Source: Treponema sp. (GTDB lineage: Bacteria > Spirochaetota > Spirochaetia > Treponematales > Treponemataceae). From it: a DNA stretch of 64,000 nt. Shown here in pieces: positions 34,314 through 44,505 of the stretch. The stretch lies in contig JAEEIU010000055.1 of NCBI GenBank assembly GCA_016281495.1, forward strand, positions 17,957-81,956, read 5' to 3'. The notes below the pieces were generated by a model, which ran no database searches, had not been told where the DNA came from, and saw only the letters and a list, made by a program, of their open reading frames with translations. Numbering within the stretch: position 1 is the first letter of the stretch; every line of letters begins with the position of its first letter. The position numbers and the translations under genes were made by a program.

Positions 34314-35932
34314 ACATATATTTCCCCGTCATCACGACCCTTTACCATAAGTTCTCCGCTTTCCCATGCACGGCGCAAGTCTGAGTAAAACTGAGATGTA
34401 ATTCTTTCGCTGTCAGCCTTTAGCACATGCTCGTGGAAAGACTCTTCCTCAAGTATTGTAGTGGATCGGTGAACGGAAACATTTTCCAGTATTTTCTTAC
34501 GGAAGTTTTCGCTTTTACCGCGTATAAGAATTGAAATATCCTTGTCGTTCATCTCATGAAGCTTGTTCTGAAGGTAACGGTTGTCACAGCCCAGAACGTC
34601 TTCTTCTGTAAACAGCCTCTTACGCAAATCTGCACCAAGCTCGGGATCCTGCTCGCTAAGATTGCCGAGTATCTGATATTCCGCAGTGGGATCCATACGT
34701 CGCAGAATCTGTGCAAGGACATTTCTTCCGTCCATGTTCTGAGAGTTTTCTGTATTCTGTGTAAGAAGTTTTTCGTGAAGGCTTTTGTCTATCTGCTCCA
34801 TCACAGACGGTGCCACAGGCTTCATCTTTGCAAGACGGAGTACAACCTCGCTTTTGTCCTTTTCATCCATTGCATTGATTACAGCGGCAGCTTTTTTTGG
34901 TTCCACCTGAGAAAGTACCAGTGCCTGAACTGCAATGCTTTCTCCACCAAGAAGAATGCTTATGCGCTCTGCATTTGCGTCCTCAAGATATTCAAACGGT
35001 TTTCCAGACGGATACTTTACGGATTTTTTAAGGACTTCTTCGGCTTTCTCGCTTCCGTATGCCTTTGTCAGAATTGTCCTTGCTGTGTCAACACCACCGT
35101 CCTCTCTGGCTTTTGTCAAAAGGGACTCAAATTCTGCAAGTACGGCCTGAGCTTCCTCCGGTGGAACAGAACGGATTGATGCAATCTCTGGAATAATCTT
35201 TTCTGTCTGCTCTTCGGTAAGGTGAGGCATGATTTTGGCGGCCTCGTCGATTCCGATAACAACCATGAACTTGGCTACACGGCGGTAAATGCTTTCCTTT
35301 TCTCCAGGCTTAGGCTCTTTTACGGGAACCTTTATCAATGCACCTGAAGTAAGCTTGTCTGTAGCCGCTTTTACGTCTTCCTTGGTTGTCTTATTTTTGT
35401 GGAACCACGCGCCCGTTTTTGCAGCCCTCTTTGCCTCGTCACGGATTTTAAAATCTTCTGTTGTGGGAACGTCACTTCCCTTGGCTAGATTTTTTCTTGT
35501 TGAATAAAGGGATTCATCCTGATGAGTCTTGTTCTCTACAGGAGGCTGGTTTTTATTCTCTACTGATTTTTTTATCTCTGATGCAATTGTAGGACGATCG
35601 TCATTTTTTTCTGTCGGAATAATGTCGTCCAGCTTGCGGTTGATTTTTTCAAATACGGGAGCACGGACCAAAGGCTCTGTTCCCGGCTTTGAATTATGGC
35701 GTATCTCTCGTGACACGCTTTTTGCTTTTGATTCTGATGAGATCTGAACATATTCTGAATCGTAAGAACTGGAAGAGGATGATTCTGAATCCTTGGATCC
35801 GTAACCATCACTCTGACCGCCTTTTTCTTCAGGGACAAAAGGTTCCGCCGCTTCGGATGATTCTTCTTCCGGTGGTTTTGGCGGTCCCTTTACTTTATTG
35901 TAGGCATTAAGTCTATAACTGTCTAAATTCAT
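34310..35932 (-). CDS. FliG paralogue (FliG1-like) with long N-terminal extension
   Basis: A 540-residue protein. The first 200 residues are Ser/Glu/Lys/Pro-rich and disordered-looking (including a six-serine run). Residues about 215-540 match the FliG middle and C-terminal domains: armadillo-like ALVLSQVEPKKAAAVINAMD, LAQILRRMDPTAEYQILGNL, and the C-terminal LFTEEDVLGCDNRYLQNKLH. FliG is the rotor-switch protein that couples to MotA. The helix carrying the torque residues reads CDNRYLQNKLHEM rather than the usual DDRxxQxLLREV, so parts of the charge pattern are changed. Spirochaetes carry two FliGs; this fits the non-standard FliG1. It lies 19 nt after oadB. Confidence 0.82.
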   Translation of the reverse strand: MNLDSYRLNAYNKVKGPPKPPEEESSEAAEPFVPEEKGGQSDGYGSKDSESSSSSSYDSEYVQISSESKAKSVSREIRHNSKPGTEPLVRAPVFEKINRKLDDIIPTEKNDDRPTIASEIKKSVENKNQPPVENKTHQDESLYSTRKNLAKGSDVPTTEDFKIRDEAKRAAKTGAWFHKNKTTKEDVKAATDKLTSGALIKVPVKEPKPGEKESIYRRVAKFMVVIGIDEAAKIMPHLTEEQTEKIIPEIASIRSVPPEEAQAVLAEFESLLTKAREDGGVDTARTILTKAYGSEKAEEVLKKSVKYPSGKPFEYLEDANAERISILLGGESIAVQALVLSQVEPKKAAAVINAMDEKDKSEVVLRLAKMKPVAPSVMEQIDKSLHEKLLTQNTENSQNMDGRNVLAQILRRMDPTAEYQILGNLSEQDPELGADLRKRLFTEEDVLGCDNRYLQNKLHEMNDKDISILIRGKSENFRKKILENVSVHRSTTILEEESFHEHVLKADSERITSQFYSDLRRAWESGELMVKGRDDGEIYV

Positions 35933-35951
35933 ATCCCTTCTTTATTTCTTT

Positions 35952-37388
35952 TTATCCGAAAGTCGCAATAAATACACCCGCTGCAATTGCGGTTCCGATA
36001 ACACCGGAAACATTTGGTCCCATGGCATTCATCAGAAGGAAGTTTGAAGGATCAGCTTCCTGTCCCACTTTGTTTGAAACACGGGCTGCCATTGGAACTG
36101 CAGATACACCGGCAGAACCAATAAGCGGATTTATCTTCTTATCCTTTGGCAGGAACACATTCATGAGTTTTGCCATAAGGACACCGGTTGCGGTTGCCAC
36201 ACAGAATGCGACAAGGCCCAAAACGATGATTCCGACTGACTTACCGTTGATGATTTTTTCTGGAGTCATCTGGCTTCCGACACCAAGGGAAAGAAGGATT
36301 GAAACAATGTTCATAAGCTCATTTTCAACTGTCTTTGAAAGGCGTGTAACACATCCAACTTCTTTGATAAAGTTACCGAATGCAAGCATACCGATAAGTG
36401 GAGCGGCAGGCGGCAACAGTAAAATCGTAAGTACCAGAAGCATCATCGGGAACAAAATGCGCTCGCTTTTGCTTACAGGCCTCAGCTGATCCATGTGAAT
36501 AAGGCGTTCCTTCTTTGTTGTAAGAGCCTTCATGATCGGAGGCTGAATCATTGGAACGAGTGCCATGTATGAGTAAGCGGCAACTGCAATTACTGCCATC
36601 AATTCAGGGGCAAGCTTTGCAGATACGTAAATTGAAGTAGGACCGTCCGCACCACCGATGATTGCGATTGCACATGCCTGAAGCAGATTGTAGTCCGTGT
36701 TGAGTCCAGGAATCAGGTTCATCAGCGAAACACCGAAGAGTGTAAAGAATACGCCGAACTGTGCCGCACCACCAAGAAGTGCCATCTTTGGATTTGCAAT
36801 AAGGGGACCGAAGTCTGTCATTGCACCGATACCCATAAAGATGAGCATCGGGAAGAATTCGTTTCCAACACCAGCCTTATAGATGATGTGGAGCATACCG
36901 TCAGGACCGTCGCCCATACCGGCACCCATGATGTTTACGAGTATTGTACCGAATCCGATTGGAATCAAAAGCAGAGGCTCAAATCCCTTGGCAGCACCAA
37001 GATATACGATTAAGAAACCAACTGCAATCATTATAAGATACTGCCAGCCCGGAGCCTTTTCGTCACCAAAGGAACTTGCTGCCATAGCAGCTTCTTCCCT
37101 GGCTTTCTCAGCTTTCTCTACGGCAATTTCTTCAGCAGTCTCCTGGTGGATCATCTTGTAGATTCCGGTTGACTTACCGATGTTCGTAAGGAACTTCTTT
37201 ACGGAAACGTTTTTTGAAGTTCCCCAGTTTTCAGTTCCCTTGATTACATGCTCAAGACCCGTTTTATTCTCCGGGGTTTTGTCCTGGGCAAGTACATTTG
37301 TTGACAATGAGAGCACACATGCGATTGCAAGAATCACTCCCATAATCAAAGCGATTTTTTTATTATTCTCAGTCTTAGAAAAAGGCAT
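35952..37388 (-). CDS. oadB: Oxaloacetate decarboxylase beta subunit (Na+ pump)
   Basis: The integral membrane subunit that decarboxylates carboxybiotin and exports Na+. The 478-residue product has an N-terminal hydrophobic segment ([20 protein letters not shown], possibly a signal or anchor), an 80-residue loop, and then the conserved core: [41 protein letters not shown] (essential Asp in GGADGPT), and the C-terminal [15 protein letters not shown] followed by [15 protein letters not shown]. Family members are usually about 400-430 residues, so the N-terminal segment is extra. It lies 20 nt downstream of oadA. Confidence 0.93.
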   Translation of the reverse strand: MPFSKTENNKKIALIMGVILAIACVLSLSTNVLAQDKTPENKTGLEHVIKGTENWGTSKNVSVKKFLTNIGKSTGIYKMIHQETAEEIAVEKAEKAREEAAMAASSFGDEKAPGWQYLIMIAVGFLIVYLGAAKGFEPLLLIPIGFGTILVNIMGAGMGDGPDGMLHIIYKAGVGNEFFPMLIFMGIGAMTDFGPLIANPKMALLGGAAQFGVFFTLFGVSLMNLIPGLNTDYNLLQACAIAIIGGADGPTSIYVSAKLAPELMAVIAVAAYSYMALVPMIQPPIMKALTTKKERLIHMDQLRPVSKSERILFPMMLLVLTILLLPPAAPLIGMLAFGNFIKEVGCVTRLSKTVENELMNIVSILLSLGVGSQMTPEKIINGKSVGIIVLGLVAFCVATATGVLMAKLMNVFLPKDKKINPLIGSAGVSAVPMAARVSNKVGQEADPSNFLLMNAMGPNVSGVIGTAIAAGVFIATFG

Positions 37389-37408
37389 TCTTCTATCCTT
37401 ATAATTTA

Positions 37409-39469
37409 TTACTGTATTTCTGCAACAAGCTGACCGTTTGTAAGCTGGCTTCCAACTGCGGCAACAAAGTGAACTTTACCGGCGGCACCGGCCTTGATTT
37501 CAAGTTCCATCTTCATTGATTCAATTACAATAACAGTGTCATTTGCACCTACAGTCGCACCTTCAGATACTGCAGTACGGAGGAACACACCGGCAACTGG
37601 AGCCTTTACGGGTTTTCCACCGGCAGGAGCGGCTGCTGGGGCTGGTGCAGGAGCGGCTGGAGATGGAGCAACGGCAGCAGGGGCAACCACTACTCCACCG
37701 ATTGTAGCAAGAACCTGACCGTTTGTAATCTGTGTTCCTGTTGGAACTGAATATGTGATTGTACCTGCTTCTGGAGACTTTACTTCAAGCTCCATCTTCA
37801 TGGATTCAATGATGATTACTGTCTGTCCCTTTTCAACTTTTGTTCCGTTTGAGAAGCACTGCTTGAGGAGGGTACCGGCAACTGGAGCCTTAACCTCTGC
37901 ACCACCGGTTGCAACAGGAGCAGCGGCGGCAACTGGGGCGGCACCTGCAGGACCAAATGAAACATTGTATGCGGTACCATTTACGTTTACGCTCATTGTG
38001 TCACCGGCAGGTCCTGTAGTTACGTTGTATGCGCTTCCGTTTACTGTAACTGTATAGCTTCCGCCATTTCCTGACTTTGCGGCAGGAGCTGGTTTTGCGG
38101 CGAATGTAGCCTTTGCATCAACCGGTCCTTTTGCCCTTTCCTTAAAGAACTTTGGAGCAACATTCGGGAACATTGCATATGTAAGTACGTCTTCGTCAGT
38201 TCCGTCACCACCGGCAGCCTTTGCCTCCTGAACCATCTTGTCCCATTCATAGGGAATCTCATCGGCAGGGCGGCAGGTCATAACCTTTTCCATGCCATTC
38301 TGTTCAAGAGCCTTCTTTACGAGATCCGGATTTGCATCTGCAGGAAGCTTTCCGAATTTACCTGTAATGAGGTTGCGGAAATCCTGTGTCATGTTCTTGT
38401 AAGGCCCCATAAGGACGTTCATTACAGCCTGGGTTCCAACAATCTGAGATGTCGGTGTTACAAGTGGAACATATCCTGCATCCTTGTGAACCTTTGGAAG
38501 CTCAGCAAGAACTGCATCCATCTTGTCTCCTGCACCCTGTTCCTTAAGCTGTGACTCAAGGTTAGAAAGCATTCCACCAGGGACCTGGCTCAAAAGAATG
38601 CGTGTATCTGCTCCAAGGAATTTTGATTCAAGCGAAGAATAGTGTGAGCGTACCTCACGGAAATATGCGGCGATCTCAAGAAGTGCCTTGGTGTCAAGAC
38701 CTGTATCCAGAGGAGAACCCTTGAGCATCTCTACGATTGTTTCTGTAGGAGAATGGCTTGTTCCCATTGACATTGAGGAGATTGCCGTATCAAGAACATC
38801 TGCACCGGCTTCTGCGGCCTTGAGTTCTGTTGCAACGGAAAGACCTGTTGTTGAGTGGGTATGAACTTCAACCGGAAGATCACACGCGGTCTTGATTGCC
38901 TTTACAAGCTCGTAAGCGTCATAAGGCTTTAGGAGTCCTGACATGTCCTTGATACAGATTGAGTCAGCACCGAATTCTGCGTATGTTTTTGCAAGTTCTG
39001 CATATTTCTCGATTGTGTGGAAAGGTGTTACGGCATAGGAAATTGCCATCTGAACATGCTTTCCTGTCGTTTTGGCGGCTTTTGTCGCACGCTCCATATT
39101 GCGGGGGTCATTGCATGCGTCAAAAATGCGGAATACATCGATACCGTTCTTTGCGGCGGCCTCTACGAATTTATCTACAACATCGTCTGCGTAATGGCGG
39201 TACCCCAAAAGGTTCTGGGCACGCAAAAGCATCATGATCTTGTTGTTGGGAAGTGCGGCATGAAGCTTGCGGAGCCTTTCCCAAGGATCTTCGTTCAAAA
39301 AGCGGATGCAGGAGTCGAATGTAGCTCCACCCCATCCTTCCACGGCCCAATAGCCGATTTTGTCAATCATACCACAAGCAGGAAGCATGTCTGCTGTAGT
39401 CATACGAGTTGCATGAAGTGACTGATGTGCGTCACGTAAAACCAGTTCGGTAATTCCAACCTTAGCCAT
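37409..39469 (-). CDS. oadA: Oxaloacetate decarboxylase alpha subunit with two biotinyl domains
   Basis: The carboxyltransferase subunit that moves CO2 from oxaloacetate to biotin. The 686-residue product has the TIM-barrel domain (1-300) with [16 protein letters not shown] and the metal motif region [14 protein letters not shown], the conserved post-barrel domain, a Gly/Ala-rich linker, and then two biotinyl-lysine domains in tandem, both with ESMKMELE: at complement positions about 37709-37905 and 37412-37615. A standard OadA has one. The first domain follows two short NGxAYNV repeats ([18 protein letters not shown]). It is between oadG and oadB, the usual order. Confidence 0.95.
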   Translation of the reverse strand: MAKVGITELVLRDAHQSLHATRMTTADMLPACGMIDKIGYWAVEGWGGATFDSCIRFLNEDPWERLRKLHAALPNNKIMMLLRAQNLLGYRHYADDVVDKFVEAAAKNGIDVFRIFDACNDPRNMERATKAAKTTGKHVQMAISYAVTPFHTIEKYAELAKTYAEFGADSICIKDMSGLLKPYDAYELVKAIKTACDLPVEVHTHSTTGLSVATELKAAEAGADVLDTAISSMSMGTSHSPTETIVEMLKGSPLDTGLDTKALLEIAAYFREVRSHYSSLESKFLGADTRILLSQVPGGMLSNLESQLKEQGAGDKMDAVLAELPKVHKDAGYVPLVTPTSQIVGTQAVMNVLMGPYKNMTQDFRNLITGKFGKLPADANPDLVKKALEQNGMEKVMTCRPADEIPYEWDKMVQEAKAAGGDGTDEDVLTYAMFPNVAPKFFKERAKGPVDAKATFAAKPAPAAKSGNGGSYTVTVNGSAYNVTTGPAGDTMSVNVNGTAYNVSFGPAGAAPVAAAAPVATGGAEVKAPVAGTLLKQCFSNGTKVEKGQTVIIIESMKMELEVKSPEAGTITYSVPTGTQITNGQVLATIGGVVVAPAAVAPSPAAPAPAPAAAPAGGKPVKAPVAGVFLRTAVSEGATVGANDTVIVIESMKMELEIKAGAAGKVHFVAAVGSQLTNGQLVAEIQ

Positions 39470-39501
39470 AATTTATAACCTCAATTTCTTTTAATACAGA
39501 T

Positions 39502-39750
39502 TTACAAAGATTCTTTTTCATGAATTGCAGCGGCAATTGCGGCAACAACCGCACCATTGTCTGCACTGGATGCCTGGACGGGAGCGGCAGAAGCAGCTTT
39601 TTCCTCATCTTTCTTGTCCCATTTAAAGGCATGAACGACGGCATGAAGCAGTCCCATAAAACATATCATTATTATTATAAAGGTGAACACTACACCCATT
39701 CCAAGCAGAGTCAGTATTCCACTTTGACTCAGCATATCAGAAACAGTCAT
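39502..39750 (-). CDS. oadG: Oxaloacetate decarboxylase gamma subunit
   Basis: An 82-residue single-span protein: membrane helix at residues about 13-36 (ILTLLGMGVVFTFIIIMICF), then a Lys/Glu and Ala-rich cytoplasmic tail ending AVVAAIAAAIHEKESL, the pattern of OadG that binds the alpha subunit and assembles the complex. The length and its place just before oadA fit. GGAGG precedes the ATG. It is the first gene of the operon and has a strong promoter. Confidence 0.88.
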   Translation of the reverse strand: MTVSDMLSQSGILTLLGMGVVFTFIIIMICFMGLLHAVVHAFKWDKKDEEKAASAAPVQASSADNGAVVAAIAAAIHEKESL

Positions 39751-39786
39751 GATTTTCCTCCACAGAAAAACTTTTTTTCCTGCTAG

Positions 39787-39815
39787 ATTATAAAGAAATT
39801 CAGCCTTTTGTACAA
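39787..39815 (-). promoter_or_regulatory. Sigma-70 promoter of the oadGAB-fliG-M16 operon
   Basis: Minus strand TTGTAC (39810-39815), 17-bp spacer, perfect TATAAT (39787-39792), about 37 nt before the oadG ATG. Confidence 0.65.
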
Positions 39816-39882
39816 GCGAGTTTACAGAAATATTTTATAAGATTGTGTTTCAAAAACGGTTAAATTGACTGGTCAAAATGAC

Positions 39883-41130
39883 TTAAAAATTCAACAGGCG
39901 CTGCCCCGTTTTATCGGAATTGAATGCGTCAAAGAGCATGAATGCGTCCATTCCGTTTATCTTCGTGCCAAAGGGATATGCCTTCAGGAGGTTCATGCGG
40001 CCGTCTTCCAGCTGTTTGCTTGTAATTCCATAGCGTATGGATGCATCGGCTTCAAGAAGGGCGGAATAATGGTCTGCAAGGCGTACCAGGGCACCGTCTA
40101 CGGGATTAAACTCATCACTGTTATATTTTTCGTTCAGCTCCTCGAACTTTACGTGAACCGTTTTGTTGTCTTTCCTGATTCTGTTCTGGAATTCGTCGCT
40201 TGTAAAGTACAGGATTTCGTCAAGATAGAAGTCCTCCATAAAGGGAACAAGTTCCTGGGCTACAATCTTGTCCTCGATTTTCTTTACGATGGATGGAAGT
40301 CCGTGGGTTGCCTGCTTTACGGGAGATATGATGTCCCTTGTGACGGCCTCCGGGAGGTCGTGGAACAATGCAGAGAAAAAGTTATTGTACAGGCGCTTTC
40401 CACAAACCTTTGTGCCGCCCTCATGCATGAAAAGAAGCGTCAGTATCGCGGTAAAAAAACAGTGTCCCAGAACCGAAGTCCTTGGAACGCGTGGAGTCTG
40501 GTTCCATCTTGTCTGGAAACGGAGCTGCTCTATCCTCAAAAGGAAATCGTAGGGCTTTTGCTTTGTCATGAGCATCTGGAGCCCCTTTAAGTCCAACAGG
40601 GACTGCAGGTCTGCATTTACTTCCTTCTTGATTTTCTCAAGGCGGGTTTCCTCGTTTACCATGCTTATCATCTCCAGCTCACGCATGGTCGAATATTTGT
40701 GCGCCGCCCTGAACACCCTTGCGGTCTGTTCCTGTCCCTGGGAGAATGGTATGGTACCGGATGTTTTTCCCACATAAAGAGTGAACTTGGAGAAAATGTC
40801 CTGGTCCTGAATCAAGTCACGGTATTGTTCCAGAACCCATTCATTCAGCTTGATGAATTCCTCCGGGTATTCTTCCTTTATGAGGCGCTGAACTGGGCTT
40901 TTTATGTCACATAGGGCAATTTTACGCAGAAGGTCAAAAAGCGAGGCATAGATCATCCATTCCCAATCGATTGGAATTCCCCTGCTTTCCTCGTATTTTC
41001 CGATGATGTATGCCAGAACCATTTTCTCGGCATCCTTGTCCATTTCAACAAGATCAAAGGGACGCACAAGATCATTCCAGCGCTCGATAGAGAATCCTTC
41101 AAATATTTTCAGTGCAAACTGTTTGTTCAT
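39883..41130 (-). CDS. HD-domain phosphohydrolase-like protein
   Basis: A 415-residue soluble protein. The HD core is at about residues 220-310: VPRTSVLGHCFFTAILTLLF (first metal His), FSALFHDLPEAVTRDI (the HD dyad followed by LPEAVTRD, as in YfbR/HD_3 nucleotidases), and a distal Asp in LVRLADHYSALLEAD. The N-terminal 200 residues are helical and not recognised. Substrates of this HD group are deoxynucleotides or (p)ppGpp-like nucleotides; none can be chosen here. It lies 12 nt downstream of the helical-protein gene. Confidence 0.8.
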   Translation of the reverse strand: MNKQFALKIFEGFSIERWNDLVRPFDLVEMDKDAEKMVLAYIIGKYEESRGIPIDWEWMIYASLFDLLRKIALCDIKSPVQRLIKEEYPEEFIKLNEWVLEQYRDLIQDQDIFSKFTLYVGKTSGTIPFSQGQEQTARVFRAAHKYSTMRELEMISMVNEETRLEKIKKEVNADLQSLLDLKGLQMLMTKQKPYDFLLRIEQLRFQTRWNQTPRVPRTSVLGHCFFTAILTLLFMHEGGTKVCGKRLYNNFFSALFHDLPEAVTRDIISPVKQATHGLPSIVKKIEDKIVAQELVPFMEDFYLDEILYFTSDEFQNRIRKDNKTVHVKFEELNEKYNSDEFNPVDGALVRLADHYSALLEADASIRYGITSKQLEDGRMNLLKAYPFGTKINGMDAFMLFDAFNSDKTGQRLLNF

Positions 41131-41142
41131 GACGCAGGAAAA

Positions 41143-41946
41143 CTAAGACCGCTTCTGTTGCTTTTGGTCAGCCTCCATCTTTGTTTTCCATACAAGGGCT
41201 TTCTTGCGGATTTCCTCTGACTCATCGCTGTCTCCCAGAACCATGGCAACACGTCGGAGTGCAATAAGGAAATTGATTGCTATCTGCATGTCTGCCTCAG
41301 AGCGGGTTGAAAGCTCATATTTGTCACGGTATTCCATTGAGCTCTTGTCCAAAAGCTTCCTGATAAGGCGTACAAAAAGAACTGTCGTATCATAAACCGG
41401 TGAACTTGGCTCAAAATAATCCTTGCATGCCTGCTTCATGTCCACGAAATTCTTTGCGACGGCCGCAAAACGTGCCCTAAGCTCAACAAAGGACCACTTC
41501 CATTTGGAATTGTCACCAAGTGCATTGGCCAAAAGATCAATAAGCAAACCAAGCTTTCTTACCAGATAAAAGCGTTTTTCAATCGGAATGTTGGAAATCT
41601 TTTCCAGACGGGGGGTTATTTCGCTGTACGGACAGTCAACCACGTTGGAGACGACTTCCTCGATATAGATGATTGACTTGTAGATTGTCTTACGTGCCTG
41701 ATCAAGGGCCTCGTTGTTTTTTGTCTCAAGTATCTGAAGTGAATGTGTGTTTATTGAAAGATAGAGTGTTGAGATGTAGATCATCTCCTCTGCAAGCGTA
41801 ATCTTCTTGTATTCGACGCCAGAGTTGTCCTTTCTAATGGCAGCCAGCATGTTCTTTTCTTTTTCCTGGCAGGCATTTATTTCCTTTTTGATAGCCTCTG
41901 CCTTCTTAGCAAAATCCGCGCGGTTTTCCGAAGTTATATTTGCCAT
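41143..41946 (-). CDS. Helical cytoplasmic protein of unknown function
   Basis: A 267-residue, almost entirely helical protein (RADFAKKAEAIKKEINACQE; IQQ-free, no signal). No family recognised; its position between recN and the HD gene looks stable. The ATG at 41946 overlaps the recN stop (TGATG) and follows GGAGG by six bases; a GTG at 41949 is too close to it. Function cannot be inferred. Confidence 0.65.
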   Translation of the reverse strand: MANITSENRADFAKKAEAIKKEINACQEKEKNMLAAIRKDNSGVEYKKITLAEEMIYISTLYLSINTHSLQILETKNNEALDQARKTIYKSIIYIEEVVSNVVDCPYSEITPRLEKISNIPIEKRFYLVRKLGLLIDLLANALGDNSKWKWSFVELRARFAAVAKNFVDMKQACKDYFEPSSPVYDTTVLFVRLIRKLLDKSSMEYRDKYELSTRSEADMQIAINFLIALRRVAMVLGDSDESEEIRKKALVWKTKMEADQKQQKRS

Positions 41947-43646
41947 CACATTCCTCCAAATTTCTTGAGCATTGAAGCCGCATGTTCCAGGGATGCCTGA
42001 GAACTAGAGTCACCGGAAAGCATTCTTGCAATCTCCTTTACCCTCTGTTCACCTGCAACCGGGAATACTGTAGTAGAAGTAGAGCTTCCGTCAACACCCT
42101 TTTGAATTTTAATCTGATTATCGGCATAAACTGCGATGCTCGCAAGATGTGTTATACATAAAATCTGTTTTTTTGCGGCAAGAAGCTTCATGTGGTCACC
42201 AAGGGCAACAGCCACTTCTCCGCCAATACCAGTGTCAATTTCGTCAAAGACAAGGGTTCCGGCCAGGTCACCGTTGGAAAGTATTGTTTTTAAGGCAAGC
42301 ATTACACGGCTCAATTCACCTCCAGAGGCTATACGTGCCAGCGGCAGCATTGGAGAACCGGGATTTGAGCTTATAAGGAATTCTATGTCGTCCATGCCAT
42401 AGGGACCGCATTTCTGGGTCATGTCGTTTCCGTCTTTTTCCTGCATGTGAACGCAGAATTTCGTCTCTTTCATGCCCAGTTTTACCAGAACACCCTCTAT
42501 TGCGGCAGACATCTTGTCGGATGCGGCCTTTCTTAAGGCACTAAGCTTTTTTGCAGCCTGATACACAGCCTTTTCTGCCTCTGACACCGCTTTCTGAAGG
42601 GCCTCACGGTCATGTCCCGCACCAGTCAGGCATTCAAGTTCCTGGCTAGCCTTTTCCTGATATTCAAGAAGATCCAAAACTGTTGGATTTGCAGACTGGA
42701 CGTATTTTTTCTTAAGCTTGCCAATCAGCTCAAGACGGTCCTGAACCTGTGACAGCCTCTCCGGATCAAAGACAAGAGACTGCTGGTAGTGCTTGAACTC
42801 CGATGCAATATCCTCTATCTCATAAAAGGACGACTCAAAGCGTGAATCAAGGCTTTCAAGTGTTTTATCCATTGATGAGACGTGCGGAACAAGGCCTTTG
42901 AGTTTCCTCATTACAGAAACAAGACCTGACCCTTCCGAGCCGTCAAAAAGTACGTTTATCTCGTTTACCGTACCATAAAGCTTCTCGTATGAAGACAGGC
43001 GGTTTTCCTCTGCCTCAAGTTCCTCGTCCTCATGGGGCTTAAGCTTTGCCTCGCTGATTTCGTTTATGGCATAGTTGAGCATCTCTATCCTTGATTCCCT
43101 CTGGCTTTCATCCGTGTCCAGTGCGTCAAGAGAGCGTCTTTTCTCCACAAGATCTGAATACAGCGCGGTGAACTCACGTACCTGGGGCACAATGTCCGCG
43201 TACATGTCAAGGTAACGCCTGTGCTCGCTTACTTTCATAAGGGACTGCTGCTCATGCTGTCCATGAATGTCAACTAAAAAAGTGGAAAAAGAAAGAAGGT
43301 CGGCTCTTGTAACGGGAACCCCGCCGATCCATGCGGATGATTTTCCGTTGTCCCTGATAAGGCGGCGCAATAATATGCGTGAATCCTCTGCCTCTATTCC
43401 GTGCTCAGAAAGCCATTCAAGTGAATCCTGTGATTCAAGAAGGAACGAACCGGACACCTGCGCCTCGTGAGTTCCTGTCCTTATCTGCTCCACCCCGGCC
43501 TTTCCGCCAAGAAGAAAAGCAAGGCTTCCTATGAGGATGGACTTACCGGCTCCAGTTTCACCGCTCAAAACGGTAAAGCCCCTGCCGAATTCAACATGGG
43601 CACTGTCGATGAGTGCAAAATTCTTTATGTCAAGTTCCTCAAGCAC
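41946..43646 (-). CDS. recN: DNA repair protein RecN
   Basis: An SMC-like ATPase for double-strand-break repair. The 566-residue product has the N-terminal LEELDIKNFALIDSAHVEFG, Walker A SGETGAGKSILIGSL, the long central coiled coil (about 160-380) and the C-terminal ABC signature ASGGELSRVMLALK followed by Walker B LVFDEIDTGIGGEVA. The length is near 550. It overlaps nadK by 8 nt (43639-43646), in the same direction, as in many bacteria where nadK precedes recN. Confidence 0.96.
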   Translation of the reverse strand: MLEELDIKNFALIDSAHVEFGRGFTVLSGETGAGKSILIGSLAFLLGGKAGVEQIRTGTHEAQVSGSFLLESQDSLEWLSEHGIEAEDSRILLRRLIRDNGKSSAWIGGVPVTRADLLSFSTFLVDIHGQHEQQSLMKVSEHRRYLDMYADIVPQVREFTALYSDLVEKRRSLDALDTDESQRESRIEMLNYAINEISEAKLKPHEDEELEAEENRLSSYEKLYGTVNEINVLFDGSEGSGLVSVMRKLKGLVPHVSSMDKTLESLDSRFESSFYEIEDIASEFKHYQQSLVFDPERLSQVQDRLELIGKLKKKYVQSANPTVLDLLEYQEKASQELECLTGAGHDREALQKAVSEAEKAVYQAAKKLSALRKAASDKMSAAIEGVLVKLGMKETKFCVHMQEKDGNDMTQKCGPYGMDDIEFLISSNPGSPMLPLARIASGGELSRVMLALKTILSNGDLAGTLVFDEIDTGIGGEVAVALGDHMKLLAAKKQILCITHLASIAVYADNQIKIQKGVDGSSTSTTVFPVAGEQRVKEIARMLSGDSSSQASLEHAASMLKKFGGM

Positions 43647-44490
43647 GGGGACCTCCAGACCAGTTTAATTTACTCTGCAAAGCGGCATAGAATGTATTTT
43701 CGGTGGCACCAACAAGACGGGCACAACATTCGGGTATCTCCAGCTCAATTATGTCATCCTGCTCAAGGTCAAAGCCGACCTGACCGTCTATGCTTATGTC
43801 CACAGGGTATCTTTCTGCCATGACCCTTATCTCAAGCATTCCGTCTGCAAACACAATTGGACGTGCAGACAAACTGAAAGAGCTTATTGGAGTCAGCAAA
43901 AGAGCCTTTACCGACGGACACAGGATAGGACCTCCTGCGGCCGCAGAATATGCCGTTGAGCCTGTGGCGGTTGCAACTATGAGTCCGTTAGCCTTGAACG
44001 GCCCCAGGAATGCACCGTCATGATATACATTAAGATTTACAAGCCTTGATGCACCGCTGCTTGCCACCGTAACGTCATTCATGCCCCGTCCCTGAAAAAC
44101 AGTCTTACCGTCACGAATCACACGGCATGACACCATGTACCTTGAGCTAAGCTTTTTGTTTCCCGCAAGAAATTGCTCCAGTTCATGTTGCCATGAATCT
44201 TTGCTGATGCTGGCAAGAAAACCGAATTCACCAAGGTTCACCGCAAAAACAGGTATTCCCAGGGGAGCACAACCTCGTGAAGCAAACAATACGGTTCCGT
44301 CCCCCCCAAGAGTAACCACGAAATCCATTCCCTCAAAGGGCGGTTCTATGTTCTTGTTCTGGGCATGCTTTCCGTCGTAGGTAAAAACCTCCACCTCTAT
44401 TGAACGTGACTCAAGATACGGCTTGATTTTTTGTGCCATCTCCACGGAATCAGCTTTATATGAATTAACCAGCAAAAGACATTTTTTCAT
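43639..44490 (-). CDS. nadK: NAD kinase
   Basis: NadK makes NADP from NAD and ATP or polyphosphate. The 283-residue product has the catalytic motif VVTLGGDGTVLFASRGC (GGDG), the NE/D-type region RGMNDVTVASSG, and the glycine-rich TGSTAYSAAAGGPILCP. Length and motif order match the family. It follows the DegT-like gene by 15 nt and overlaps recN. Confidence 0.95.
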   Translation of the reverse strand: MKKCLLLVNSYKADSVEMAQKIKPYLESRSIEVEVFTYDGKHAQNKNIEPPFEGMDFVVTLGGDGTVLFASRGCAPLGIPVFAVNLGEFGFLASISKDSWQHELEQFLAGNKKLSSRYMVSCRVIRDGKTVFQGRGMNDVTVASSGASRLVNLNVYHDGAFLGPFKANGLIVATATGSTAYSAAAGGPILCPSVKALLLTPISSFSLSARPIVFADGMLEIRVMAERYPVDISIDGQVGFDLEQDDIIELEIPECCARLVGATENTFYAALQSKLNWSGGPRA

Positions 44491-44505
44491 AGGGCTTCCG
44501 TTTTA

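Noticed and set aside
34556-35179. Plus-strand frame of 207 residues opposite the fliG paralogue.
   Set aside because: Cys/Leu/Phe-rich antisense shadow with no ribosome binding site; the opposite strand shows FliG motifs.
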